Assembly (NCBI GenBank): GCA_018715395.1
Contig: DVLQ01000090.1
Location: forward strand, 1-33,860
DNA length: 33,860 nucleotides
From: Candidatus Coprocola pullicola
Lineage (GTDB): Bacteria > Bacillota > Clostridia > Lachnospirales > Anaerotignaceae
Direction of reading: 5' to 3'
This document shows positions 1-7,451 of this stretch, piece by piece (position 1 is the stretch's first letter; each line of letters opens with the position of its first letter). Both the position numbers and the translations under genes were made by a program. Under the pieces are notes generated by a model, which was not told the origin of the DNA, did no database searches, and saw nothing but the letters and a program-made list of their open reading frames with translations.

Positions 1-1470
1 TTCAATCTCACTGTTGGTTGTTTCAATTTGTTCTCTCAGTTTTTGTACAATGTTAATATCTGCTTTTTCGTTTTCCCATTTTGCTTTTAGGCTGTTAAAT
101 TGCTCTCTTGTTTCTGCCAGTTCTTTTTGTATTTCTTCCAAATGTTCTTTTGAAAGCTTATCGTTTTCTTTTTTCAAAGCCGCTTCTTCTATTTCATATT
201 GTATAATTTTTCTTTGTATCACATCTAATTCTGTAGGCATAGAATCAATTTCTGTACGAATCATAGCACAAGCTTCATCCACTAAGTCAATGGCTTTATC
301 AGGCAAAAATCTGTCTGAGATATACCTGTTGGAAAGTGTAGCTGCCGCAATGATTGCTTGATCCTGTATTTTCACACCATGATATACCTCATACCGTTCT
401 TTTAAACCACGCAGTATTGCAATGGTATCTTCTACTGTTGGCTCATTAACCAGTACAGGCTGAAATCTTCTTTCCAGAGCAGGATCCTTTTCAATATATT
501 GTTTATATTCATTTAATGTGGTAGCTCCAATACAATGCAGTTCTCCTCTTGCCAGCATAGGCTTTAGCAGATTGCCAGCATCCATAGCGCCGTCTGTTTT
601 TCCCGCTCCTACAATGGTATGCAGTTCATCAATAAAAAGTATGATTTTTCCTTCGCTTTTTTTCACTTCATTGAGTACAGCTTTGAGTCTTTCTTCAAAC
701 TCTCCTCTAAACTTTGCTCCGGCAATCAAAGACCCCATATCCAAAGAAAATATCGTTTTTTCTTTCAAACTGTTAGGAACGTCTTCTTTTACAATTCTTT
801 GTGCCAACCCTTCTGCAATAGCAGTTTTACCTACACCGGGTTCTCCAATTAATACAGGATTATTTTTTGTTTTTCTGGAAAGAATGCGAATCACATTTCT
901 AATTTCATCATCTCTGCCAATGACAGGGTCTAGCTTTTGATTTCTTGCTTTTTCAACCAAATCCGTACCATATTTTTTCAAAGCGTCATAAGTTGATTCC
1001 GGCGAATCACTTGTTACTCTTGTATTGCCTCTTACTTTTACCAATGCTTTTGTAAAATGATTCTTATCAATACCATATTCTTCAAATATTTTTTTCATTG
1101 CCGCATTCGGGCTTGTAACCAAAGATAGAAAAATGTGTTCTACAGAAACATATTCATCTTTCATACTATCTGCCAATTTTTCTGCCTTTGTAAAAATTTT
1201 ATCCATATCCGCCGCAATATAAACTCTTCCGGCTTCTCTGCTTCCTGAAACATGAGGTAATTTTTCAATTTCTTGCTCTACTTTTTTTACAATACCATTG
1301 ATATTGACGCCCATTTGTATCAAAAGTTCCGGTATTAATCCTTCTTCTTGTGTCAATAATGTATAGGCTAAATGTTGCTGCTCTATTTGAGGATTTTGAT
1401 ATTCTGCGGCAACAGTTTGCATATTTTGTATTGCTTCAATGGATTTTTGTGTATATTTTTGTAAATTCAT
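1..1470 (-). CDS. clpB: ATP-dependent disaggregase ClpB, N-terminal part (runs off the window)
   Basis: ClpB is a cytoplasmic AAA+ ring that works with DnaK/DnaJ/GrpE to pull proteins out of aggregates. The 490 visible codons contain the Clp repeat N-domain (about residues 1-145), the first AAA+ domain with Walker A GEPGVGKT (209-216) and Walker B ILFIDE (277-282), and the start of the coiled-coil middle domain from about residue 400. The second AAA+ domain and C-terminus lie beyond position 1. The frame is open to the window edge. ATG at 1470 is chosen because GGAGG lies 10 nt upstream; an ATG a few bases earlier meets a stop at once. The gene stands alone behind a promoter covered by a CIRCE element, so heat-shock control by HrcA is expected. 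The middle domain argues for ClpB rather than ClpC. Identification is very secure. Confidence 0.96.
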   Translation of the reverse strand, partial: MNLQKYTQKSIEAIQNMQTVAAEYQNPQIEQQHLAYTLLTQEEGLIPELLIQMGVNINGIVKKVEQEIEKLPHVSGSREAGRVYIAADMDKIFTKAEKLADSMKDEYVSVEHIFLSLVTSPNAAMKKIFEEYGIDKNHFTKALVKVRGNTRVTSDSPESTYDALKKYGTDLVEKARNQKLDPVIGRDDEIRNVIRILSRKTKNNPVLIGEPGVGKTAIAEGLAQRIVKEDVPNSLKEKTIFSLDMGSLIAGAKFRGEFEERLKAVLNEVKKSEGKIILFIDELHTIVGAGKTDGAMDAGNLLKPMLARGELHCIGATTLNEYKQYIEKDPALERRFQPVLVNEPTVEDTIAILRGLKERYEVYHGVKIQDQAIIAAATLSNRYISDRFLPDKAIDLVDEACAMIRTEIDSMPTELDVIQRKIIQYEIEEAALKKENDKLSKEHLEEIQKELAETREQFNSLKAKWENEKADINIVQKLREQIETTNSEIE

Positions 1471-1597
1471 AAATTCATTTCCTCCTTGTATATAATCTAT
1501 TCTTTTTTAATTGTATTTTCTACTGCTACAAAAAACAGATTTTTTTCATACCATTTTTCATCATATTTCTCTCTCATTTCTTTTTTTCCATATCCAT

Positions 1598-1626
1598 AGT
1601 ATAAACTATTAGCACTCACTTGTAAA
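1598..1626 (-). promoter_or_regulatory. sigma-A promoter of clpB
   Basis: On the minus strand TTTACA (1621-1626), a 17-nt spacer and TATACT (1598-1603) form a near-consensus vegetative promoter about 130 nt before the clpB start. The CIRCE operator covers its -35 box and most of the spacer, the usual geometry for HrcA repression. Confidence 0.8.
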
Positions 1627-1635
1627 GAGTGCTAA
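1609..1635. promoter_or_regulatory. CIRCE element (HrcA operator)
   Basis: Perfect match to the canonical CIRCE inverted repeat: TTAGCACTC, a 9-nt spacer, GAGTGCTAA. In Firmicutes it is the binding site of the heat-shock repressor HrcA. Here it overlaps the clpB promoter; in many Bacillota CIRCE controls groE and dnaK while clpB is under CtsR, so this strain has clpB directly in the HrcA regulon. No CtsR heptad repeat was seen nearby. Confidence 0.95.
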
Positions 1636-1664
1636 CAACTTTTTTTCATATTATAAAACGAAAA

Positions 1665-1705
1665 TTTCAATAAAAAGTTTATTGTTTTTTTACTTTTTAT
1701 TGAAA
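1665..1705. promoter_or_regulatory. Perfect 14-bp inverted repeat between clpB and the RpiR-type gene
   Basis: Arms TTTCAATAAAAAGT (1665-1678) and ACTTTTTATTGAAA (1692-1705) are perfect complements separated by 13 T-rich bases. It lies in the divergent promoter region, about 85 bp before the RpiR-type start, so it may be that regulator's own operator. A role as a transcript hairpin cannot be excluded. Confidence 0.5.
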
Positions 1706-1790
1706 ACAATTTCATATTGTGGTTAAATAACTATATCTATAATTATTTGTAAAATTTTCTTATTCTATCAAAAATTTGGAGTGATGTTAT

Positions 1791-2654
1791 ATGACAGAAG
1801 AATTAAGAAATCAAATAAAGGGTTTGCGTCTAACTAAAAAAGAAAAAATCATTGCTGAGTTTGTACTGGATCATTTTGCAGAGGCTTGTTTTATTACTTC
1901 AACAGATATGGCAAAAAAACTTCATGTCAGCGACTCTTCTGTCATTCGTTTTACACGAACATTAGGTTATTCCGGTTTTATGGATTTTCAAAGAAGTATT
2001 CGCAAAACATATACAGACAAAATCAACAGTCTTTCCGAAAATATTATTGTTCCCTCAGAACGCTTAAAATTAAGTATAGACAAATTAGACCAAAATAATA
2101 TTACAGAATCCTATTTTTCCAATGTTTTAAAAAACATCAAAAATGTCGTCACAACCAATGACATAAAAGCTTTTGAACAGGCAAGCGACACCATCATTTC
2201 AAGCCATCACAAATATATTTTGGCTTCTCGAGCAAATTCCGGCGTTGGAGATATGTTACTTTTATTATTAAAACATATGTTGCCAAATGTTCACGAAACT
2301 TCTTATCCTGCTCTAAACGTCATTGACCACCTATCAGATATTACAGAAAATGACTGTTTAATTGCCATCAGCTTTCCTCGCTACTCCGAAATGGATTTAT
2401 TGGCAGCACAAATGGCTTATGACGCCGGAGCAAAAATATTACTTTTTACAGACAAAGCTAGTTCTCCTTTAGCCCAATATGCTACAAAGCTTTTAAAAGT
2501 TAGTGTAGATAGCAATACCTTTTTCAATTCTTATGTTTCTGTTATATTTGCTTGTGAGCTTCTTTGTTCCTTTATCAGCAAAAAAGTGGGTTATTCCAAT
2601 GAAGAAAAATTAAAAACCATTGATAAATATCTTTCCAAAGTGGGTTTATTTTAA
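1791..2654 (+). CDS. MurR/RpiR family transcriptional regulator (HTH + SIS domain)
   Basis: A 287-residue cytoplasmic regulator of the usual length for the family. The N-terminal RpiR-type helix-turn-helix spans about residues 1-77 (SDSSVIRFTRTLGYSGFMDF is the typical recognition-helix region). A sugar-phosphate-binding SIS domain covers about 125-265, with SRANSGVGD and ISFPRYSEMDLLAAQMA matching its phosphosugar loops. Such proteins sense phosphorylated sugars or amino sugars and control catabolic operons. The ATG at 1791 has GGAG about 10 nt upstream. No sugar transport or catabolic gene sits beside it; clpB is divergent and an IS200 relic follows, so the target is unknown and may be elsewhere or lost. 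The 14-bp inverted repeat upstream is a plausible autoregulatory site. Confidence 0.85.
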   Translation: MTEELRNQIKGLRLTKKEKIIAEFVLDHFAEACFITSTDMAKKLHVSDSSVIRFTRTLGYSGFMDFQRSIRKTYTDKINSLSENIIVPSERLKLSIDKLDQNNITESYFSNVLKNIKNVVTTNDIKAFEQASDTIISSHHKYILASRANSGVGDMLLLLLKHMLPNVHETSYPALNVIDHLSDITENDCLIAISFPRYSEMDLLAAQMAYDAGAKILLFTDKASSPLAQYATKLLKVSVDSNTFFNSYVSVIFACELLCSFISKKVGYSNEEKLKTIDKYLSKVGLF

Positions 2655-2711
2655 ATCAGAACCATACCTAAAAAACATGGTTTGCTCTAGTCTTATCAGG
2701 GTTTATAAATA

Positions 2712-2730
2712 GCCGGTGCATGACCCCGGC
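2712..2730. repeat. Hairpin at the right end of the IS200 relic
   Basis: GCCGG (2712-2716) and CCGGC (2726-2730) enclose a short loop just beyond the 3' end of the decayed IS200 transposase. IS200/IS605 ends carry subterminal hairpins that the transposase recognises, so this is most likely the right-end hairpin. Confidence 0.5.
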
Positions 2731-2773
2731 TTTCACTTTCTTCAAGCCTTGATGGTAGGATTGTCTGCTCTGC

Positions 2774-3060
2774 TTAAAAGGGTCTTTCTATTGCTTTATA
2801 TTTCGCTTGTCTTCCATTTGATACTACTTTTCTTATTTTCTTATGTATTTCTGTATTCAAACCAACTATACTCACATAATAGTTGCCTAGAAATTTATAT
2901 TTTAAATTTGTATGTTGGTGGAATATCATCATGGCACTCTTTTTTTCAAATACCCCACAAATGATAACGCACTCATTTTTAATGGTATCTCTCCTCTATA
3001 CATGATTTGACATCATATGCCTTTTTATGATTTTGCTTTGCATTTATACAAATCTTTTAT
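2774..3060 (-). pseudogene. tnpA: Decayed IS200/IS605 Y1 transposase TnpA
   Basis: No single long frame exists, but stitching minus-strand frames gives a clear TnpA. HMMSNHV stands for the HUH region (PDHVHML in intact proteins). It is followed by IPLKMSALSFVGYLKK, where the family has IPPKMSVSSFMGYLKGK, then after a frameshift SAMMIF..HTNLKYKF and NYYVSIVGLNTE, ending RPF and a stop at 2774. The motif usually written GNRHFW is partly deleted, and the catalytic Tyr helix is altered. Intact IS200 transposases are about 120-155 residues. At least one frameshift and several stops make it inactive. It sits between the RpiR-type gene and the pepSY cluster, with a right-end hairpin at 2712-2730. 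The left end was not found. Confidence 0.72.
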
Positions 3061-3229
3061 TATTTTTTAGATATCTTCACCTAATTGATAGTAAATGATT
3101 TTCTTGTATTTTAAAGTAAAAACCATATAATACTTGCATACTTATTTTTTATGTACTAAACTTCATCTCACCCTCAGAACAAGTGATTGCGAAAAACTAC
3201 TTTGCAGTCTTTGATGCTAAAGTCATAAT

Positions 3230-3265
3230 AAAAAACTCCTTGAAATCATTCCAAGGAGTTTTTTG
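3230..3265. terminator. Bidirectional intrinsic terminator after the first pepSY gene
   Basis: Stem AAAAAACTCCTTG/CAAGGAGTTTTTT with a 9-10-nt loop, T-rich on both strands. It lies 30 bp beyond the stop of the minus-strand PepSY gene. Its CTCCTT/AAGGAG core recurs in the terminator of the second pepSY gene, consistent with duplication of the whole unit. Confidence 0.85.
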
Positions 3266-3294
3266 TTATTAACTTGATTTGTAAAAAGTATGAA

Positions 3295-3846
3295 TTAGTC
3301 ATCATAGTCTACTTCATAGTCATATATAGCACCTGTTGTTGCATCAATATCCATGCTGTATTCAATATACCCATTTCTCAATTCTACTTCATATACTAGT
3401 CTGCCATGTTCATAGTCTGGATGAATTTCCCATAATGTTGCTCCGGGAGCCTTTGCTTGTGCAATTTGTTTTGCTCTTTCAATACTAATTGTCGCTCCTT
3501 GAGGAGTGCTTACTGCTGGAGCTGGCGTTGTCACCGGCGCACTTACTGCCGGAGTCGGTGTTGCCACTGGTGCGCTTACTGTGGGAGTTGGTGTTGTCAC
3601 TGGAGTACTAGCTACTTGTGGTGTTGCTATGGAAGTACTTACTGCTGGTGTAGTTGTTGTAAGACCATTGAGTGCTGATGCTGGTATCATAACATAGTAA
3701 GAGCCATTTGCTGTTGGTATGTATTGAAAAGTAACATTACTTGCTGTATCTGTTATCCAAGATGACGCCGCAAATACCTGTGTTGTTCCAATCCCTAATG
3801 CTATGGTAGCTGCCGCCAACCCTACAATTTTCTTTCCAAATTTCAT
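3295..3846 (-). CDS. Secreted PepSY-domain protein with Thr/Pro linker
   Basis: A 183-residue exported protein. Residues 1-26 form a signal peptide (MKFGKK basic start, hydrophobic core, cleavage after VFA). A low-complexity Val-Thr-Pro-Ala repeat linker occupies about 75-118, and one PepSY domain fills the C-terminus (about 119-181), ending in an acidic DYDD tail. PepSY domains are found outside the membrane, often beside two-component systems; some inhibit proteases. The start at 3846 follows GGAGG; an in-frame ATG 12 codons upstream is rejected because the ribosome site lies between them. Its last 50 residues are almost identical to those of the neighbour at 4323-5135, showing a recent duplication or gene conversion. 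The promoter shares a 43-bp box with that neighbour. Ligand and target are unknown. Confidence 0.88.
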   Translation of the reverse strand: MKFGKKIVGLAAATIALGIGTTQVFAASSWITDTASNVTFQYIPTANGSYYVMIPASALNGLTTTTPAVSTSIATPQVASTPVTTPTPTVSAPVATPTPAVSAPVTTPAPAVSTPQGATISIERAKQIAQAKAPGATLWEIHPDYEHGRLVYEVELRNGYIEYSMDIDATTGAIYDYEVDYDD

Positions 3847-3898
3847 TTGAATTCCTCCCTCAATTTCTCTTTTTATTTCCATTGTTTTTATTGTAATT

Positions 3899-3941
3899 AT
3901 TGTAGCAAAAAAAAATTAAAGTAAAATGAAAAATGATACAT
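3899..3941 (-). promoter_or_regulatory. Conserved promoter box of the first pepSY gene
   Basis: On the minus strand the 43-bp block runs from ATGTAT (3936-3941) through TTTTTCATTTT and TTTAATTTTT to a -10-like TACAAT (3899-3904). It is the same length as, and identical at 36 of 43 positions to, the block before the other pepSY gene (5186-5228). No good -35 box is present, as expected of promoters that depend on an OmpR-type activator. The adjacent response regulator is the likely activator. Confidence 0.6.
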
Positions 3942-4265
3942 ATTTTAAATTTTTTTCCATAAAATTAAAATTTTTATTTTATATAGATACATAAACTCAT
4001 TAATTTTTATAAAAAAACTACTTCTTAGAACAAATTTAATTTATAAAATAAAAAAAACAATATCCCAATATATTCTTTATTTTTTCAAAGTCTAATTAAA
4101 AGAAATTTCTTTCTACCAATAATGCTTTCAAAAAACTTTGAAGATATCATTCCAAACTTTTTTGTTGATATTTTCTTATTTTATTTTTATTATTTTGTGT
4201 TATTCTTAACAAAGAATACACTATTTTTGTATATAAAAACAGATATCTATTTTAAATTTTATATA
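3942..4265. other. AT-rich intergenic stretch between the two pepSY genes
   Basis: Very AT-rich sequence beyond the promoter box of the first pepSY gene and before the terminator of the second. A 64-codon plus-strand frame at 4122-4316 is Phe/Leu-rich, lacks a ribosome site and runs into the terminator, so it is not called. Nothing else was recognised. Confidence 0.5.
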
Positions 4266-4301
4266 CAAAAACTCCTTAGAATAATTTCTAAGGAGTTTTT
4301 G
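4266..4301. terminator. Intrinsic terminator after the second pepSY gene
   Basis: AAAAACTCCTTAGAA and its complement TTCTAAGGAGTTTTT form a strong stem with T tracts on both strands, about 20 bp past the stop at 4323. It separates the two pepSY transcription units. Confidence 0.85.
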
Positions 4302-4322
4302 CTATTTTATTTGTAAAAAAGA

Positions 4323-5135
4323 TTAATCATCATAGTCTACTTCATAATCATAAATAGCACCTGTTGTTGCATCAATGTCCATGCTGTACTCGATATATCC
4401 GTTTCTTAATTCTACTTCATATATTAATCTGCCATGGTCATAATCTGGATGAATTTTCCATAATGTTGCTCCGGGAGCTTTTGATTGGGCAATTTGTTTT
4501 GCTTTTTCAATGCTGATTGCAGCACCCTGTGGCGTACTTGCTGCGGGCGCTGTTACAACCGGTGTAACTGTTGCAGGAGCAGGTGTAGTTACTGCAGTTT
4601 GAGCAGGTAGCGTTGTTTGAACATTACTTTGTTGCACTGCCATATTGCTTGTAAATTTAATATCTCTATCTAATACGGCGCCACTTTGTGGGTTAATTTT
4701 ATATTCCCCTGTAATTTTTGAATTATAGAAAGTTACTTTATATTCTTGTAATCCATCGTCCCATTCCAAATAAGCTGTTATAAACTGCGCATCGGGAATT
4801 TCTTTGAGTACAACATTTTTTGCATCTTCTACAGAAAGTGTAACCTGTGTACTTCCATAGCTATATCTTGCTTCACTGTCAAAAGAGATTGGCTGTTGTG
4901 TTGTTTTGTTAATATCAATTTCATAGAATGTACCTGTTGATTCGTTAAACATTTTGATTTCATATTTATTCCAGTCTTGTTCTGTTGCTAAGTGTACGCT
5001 TCCTGCCGGTACATATTGAGATGCAATGTTTTTTGCTTGTTCTGCTGTCAATGTTGCGGCAAATACTTGTGTTGTTCCAATTCCTAACGCCATTGTGGCT
5101 GCTATCAAGCCAAAGGCTTTTTTTCCAAATTTCAT
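4323..5135 (-). CDS. Secreted protein with multiple PepSY repeats
   Basis: A 270-residue exported paralogue of the 3295-3846 product. The signal peptide (1-26, ending VFA) is nearly the same. A first PepSY-like repeat (about 27-90) is followed by a second (99-160), an Ala/Thr/Pro linker (about 170-203) and a C-terminal PepSY domain (205-268). That last domain differs from its paralogue by only a few residues. ATG at 5135 has GGGAGG upstream; the ATG nine codons earlier has no ribosome site. The gene follows the histidine kinase gene on the same strand with about 100 bp between, and no terminator intervenes, but it has its own promoter box. PepSY proteins beside sensor kinases often act as extracytoplasmic modulators; that role is inferred here. 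Confidence 0.88.
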   Translation of the reverse strand: MKFGKKAFGLIAATMALGIGTTQVFAATLTAEQAKNIASQYVPAGSVHLATEQDWNKYEIKMFNESTGTFYEIDINKTTQQPISFDSEARYSYGSTQVTLSVEDAKNVVLKEIPDAQFITAYLEWDDGLQEYKVTFYNSKITGEYKINPQSGAVLDRDIKFTSNMAVQQSNVQTTLPAQTAVTTPAPATVTPVVTAPAASTPQGAAISIEKAKQIAQSKAPGATLWKIHPDYDHGRLIYEVELRNGYIEYSMDIDATTGAIYDYEVDYDD

Positions 5136-5185
5136 ATTAATTCCTCCCTTATTTTTTTTCATATGCTTTTGCTTTTGTTGTATTT

Positions 5186-5228
5186 ATCATAACAAACAAA
5201 AATTAAAAAAAAATGAAAAATAATACAT
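5186..5228 (-). promoter_or_regulatory. Conserved promoter box of the second pepSY gene
   Basis: On the minus strand ATGTAT (5223-5228) leads through TTTTTCATTTT and TTTAATTTTT to a -10-like TATGAT (5186-5191). It is 43 bp, 36 of which match the box at 3899-3941. It lies just past the histidine kinase stop codon, so this gene can be read alone or by readthrough from the kinase operon. Confidence 0.6.
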
Positions 5229-5232
5229 TTTT

Positions 5233-6582
5233 TTAATCTTTTTTCTCTAACGGAAATTTTATTGTAAATATACTGCCTATATCAGGCTCGCTTTCTACAA
5301 AAATTTCTCCTCTGTGAACAGTACAAATCCACTTTACCATAGATAATCCAAGTCCTGTTCCTTCACTACTTCTAGCGCTATCTCCTCTATAAAAGCGATG
5401 CCATATTTTTTCTTGTTCCTCTTTACTAATTCCTTTTCCTGTATCTTTTACAGATAAGATGCAACTTTCATTTTCTTTTTTTAAAGAAACAATCACATTT
5501 CCGCCTTTTTTATTATACTTTACAGCGTTTCCTATCAAATTTGTCAAAAGTCTAATACAAAGCGTTTCATCCGCCCACAAAGAAATACCGCTTTCTATAT
5601 TGCATTGCAGCTTTATATCTTCTTCCTGTGCTTTTTCTTCCCATTCTTCTACTGTCATTTCACAAAGTTCACTAAAATCCACTCTCTCCCAGTCAGGTTG
5701 AAATCTTCCACTGTCGGCTCTTGCTAACAGAAGTAACTGTGATAAAAGAGTAGACATTCTTTTGCCTTGTCGCAATATTGCTTCAAAACAATATTGTTTT
5801 TCTTTTTCTTCAACAGTTTCCAAGCCATACTCACATTGAGAAAGTATGATACTGACAGGAGTTCTTAATTCATGAGAGGCGTCAGATGTAAATTGTCGTT
5901 CTCTTTCAAAAACTTTTTGCAGTCTTGCTAACATTTTATTGATGGTAGCACTCAAATTAGATATTTCATCTCCCGAACTGTCATTGGGTAATCTTAAAGT
6001 CAAATCTTCTCCGGATATAATTGATTCTGCTGTTTTTGTCATTTCTCCTATGACAGCAAAAGCTCTTTTTGTAATCAACCAACCTCCTATCCATGCCACA
6101 CCAATAAATACAGGTACAGCACAAAGTGCTAATATAATCATATTTTGTAATGTTGATGTCACTTCTGAAGTAGAAATAATACCTCTCACCCAAAAACCCG
6201 TATCATCTTTTTCAGCATATAAATCATGTACCATCCAGACTTCTTTTTCCATAACAACCCTTTTCACCGACTGGTCTTCTAATATAGAATCTACTTGCAT
6301 TCCTCTATTAATTCTTGGAGCTATTAATCGTCCATTTGTGTCATAAACAAATATAGAAACGCCATCTTTATAAAAGTCCATATCTTCTGTATCCATTTCT
6401 CCATTATGAAAACGTACTTCCTGCACCGTATCTGAAACAATATCCAATAATTTATATTTTATCTGTCTTGTAAAAACTTGTCCGGAAAATGCAAAAAGAT
6501 ATACTACTACTACACAAAGCAACATAATCAGCAAACTGGTATACCAGAGTGTCACACGTCCTTTTATAGAGAGTTTTTTCAT
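5233..6582 (-). CDS. Two-component sensor histidine kinase (HAMP, HisKA, HATPase)
   Basis: A 449-residue membrane kinase. TM1 is at about 12-34, followed by an extracytoplasmic sensor region of some 115 residues and TM2 at about 148-170. The HAMP linker (about 171-224) leads to the H-box SDASHELRTP with phospho-accepting His237, an N-box LLTNLIGNAVKYNKK, G1 VKDTGKGIS and G2 GTGLGLSMVK. All catalytic motifs are present. The ATG at 6582 is preferred to the one six bases earlier because GGAGG is then 7 nt away rather than overlapping. The gene follows the response regulator with a 2-bp gap, a typical coupled pair. Neighbouring PepSY proteins and a divergent lipoprotein suggest an envelope-stress or surface sensing role. 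The kinase should phosphorylate the adjacent regulator. Confidence 0.93.
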   Translation of the reverse strand: MKKLSIKGRVTLWYTSLLIMLLCVVVVYLFAFSGQVFTRQIKYKLLDIVSDTVQEVRFHNGEMDTEDMDFYKDGVSIFVYDTNGRLIAPRINRGMQVDSILEDQSVKRVVMEKEVWMVHDLYAEKDDTGFWVRGIISTSEVTSTLQNMIILALCAVPVFIGVAWIGGWLITKRAFAVIGEMTKTAESIISGEDLTLRLPNDSSGDEISNLSATINKMLARLQKVFERERQFTSDASHELRTPVSIILSQCEYGLETVEEKEKQYCFEAILRQGKRMSTLLSQLLLLARADSGRFQPDWERVDFSELCEMTVEEWEEKAQEEDIKLQCNIESGISLWADETLCIRLLTNLIGNAVKYNKKGGNVIVSLKKENESCILSVKDTGKGISKEEQEKIWHRFYRGDSARSSEGTGLGLSMVKWICTVHRGEIFVESEPDIGSIFTIKFPLEKKD

Positions 6583-6584
6583 AT

Positions 6585-7259
6585 TCATTCCTCCCCATAC
6601 AGCCGATATCCTACACCTCTTACAGTATGTATCAGTTTTTTATCAAAATCCGCATCTATTTTTTTTCTCAAATATCTCATGTATACATCTATAATATTAC
6701 TGCCTCCTTCAAAATCATAATCCCATACATGCGTCTCCATTTGCGCTCTTGAAATAGTTTTTCCTTGGTTTCTCAAAAGATATTCCAGTATAGCAAACTC
6801 CTTTGCAGAAAGTTTAATATCTTTTTCTCCTCTTTTGACCACATGAGCCGATAAATCCATTGTTAAATCTTCTAAAGAAAGTATATTTGTTTTTGCAGAT
6901 GTATTTCTTCTCAAAAGAGAACGCACTCTTGCCAGCAATTCTTCATAGGAAAATGGTTTTGTTAAATAATCGTCTGCTCCCGCATCTAAGCCTTCTACTC
7001 TATCATGCACAGCATCTTTTGCCGTCAAAAACAATATTGGCATTGCATTTGCCTTTGCTCTTAAAGCTTTTACAACTTCTATTCCATCTTTTTTTGGCAT
7101 CATAATATCTAATATAGCCAAATCATATGTTGTATTTTCCAAATAATATAAGGCGTCTTCTCCATTATCACAGCCATCTACTCCATAGCCCTCTTTTTTG
7201 AGTCTTTTTACAATAATTTCTTGTAAATCTTTTTCATCTTCTGCAATCAATATTCTCAT
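6585..7259 (-). CDS. OmpR/PhoB family response regulator
   Basis: A 224-residue regulator with a receiver domain (about 1-115) and a winged-helix DNA-binding domain (about 126-222). Receiver residues are intact: acidic EDE (7-9), phospho-acceptor Asp51 in LDIMMP, Thr79 and Lys101 in KPFS. The effector domain has the typical SAKEFAILEYLLRNQGKTIS and VRGVGYRL motifs. ATG at 7259 follows AAGGAGG with a 7-nt gap. It is first in the operon with the kinase. Direct TTTTCAT repeats lie in the adjoining divergent promoter region and related motifs stand before both pepSY genes. OmpR-type proteins bind such tandem repeats, so these are its likely targets. Confidence 0.95.
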   Translation of the reverse strand: MRILIAEDEKDLQEIIVKRLKKEGYGVDGCDNGEDALYYLENTTYDLAILDIMMPKKDGIEVVKALRAKANAMPILFLTAKDAVHDRVEGLDAGADDYLTKPFSYEELLARVRSLLRRNTSAKTNILSLEDLTMDLSAHVVKRGEKDIKLSAKEFAILEYLLRNQGKTISRAQMETHVWDYDFEGGSNIIDVYMRYLRKKIDADFDKKLIHTVRGVGYRLYGEE

Positions 7260-7334
7260 ACCATTTCCTCCTTATTCATATCATTTCTTTTCTATTTTAT
7301 ATCTGTTATGTTCAAAGAAACATAGAAAAAAATA

Positions 7335-7377
7335 TTTTCATTTTTTTCATCGTATTTTCATTTTTATCTGATATACT
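7335..7377 (+). promoter_or_regulatory. Tandem TTTTCAT repeats and -10 of the lipoprotein gene
   Basis: TTTTCAT occurs at 7335, 7344 and 7355; the wider 13-bp motif TATTTTCATTTTT occurs at 7333 and 7353, exactly 20 bp apart. A -10-like TATACT lies at 7372-7377 with no clear -35. Direct repeats on one DNA face just above a -10 are typical OmpR-family activator sites. The motif resembles TTTTTCATTTT in the two pepSY boxes. Confidence 0.5.
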
Positions 7378-7451
7378 AAAGCCAAAAGATGAAAACTACA
7401 TTAAATTTATACATATTATTTTAAATTTTATAGAAAGGGAGGACTTTCATT

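Noticed and set aside
14-940. Plus-strand open frames opposite clpB
   Set aside because: They are mirror frames of the ClpB coding sequence, without ribosome sites and with Ser/Phe-rich nonsense composition.
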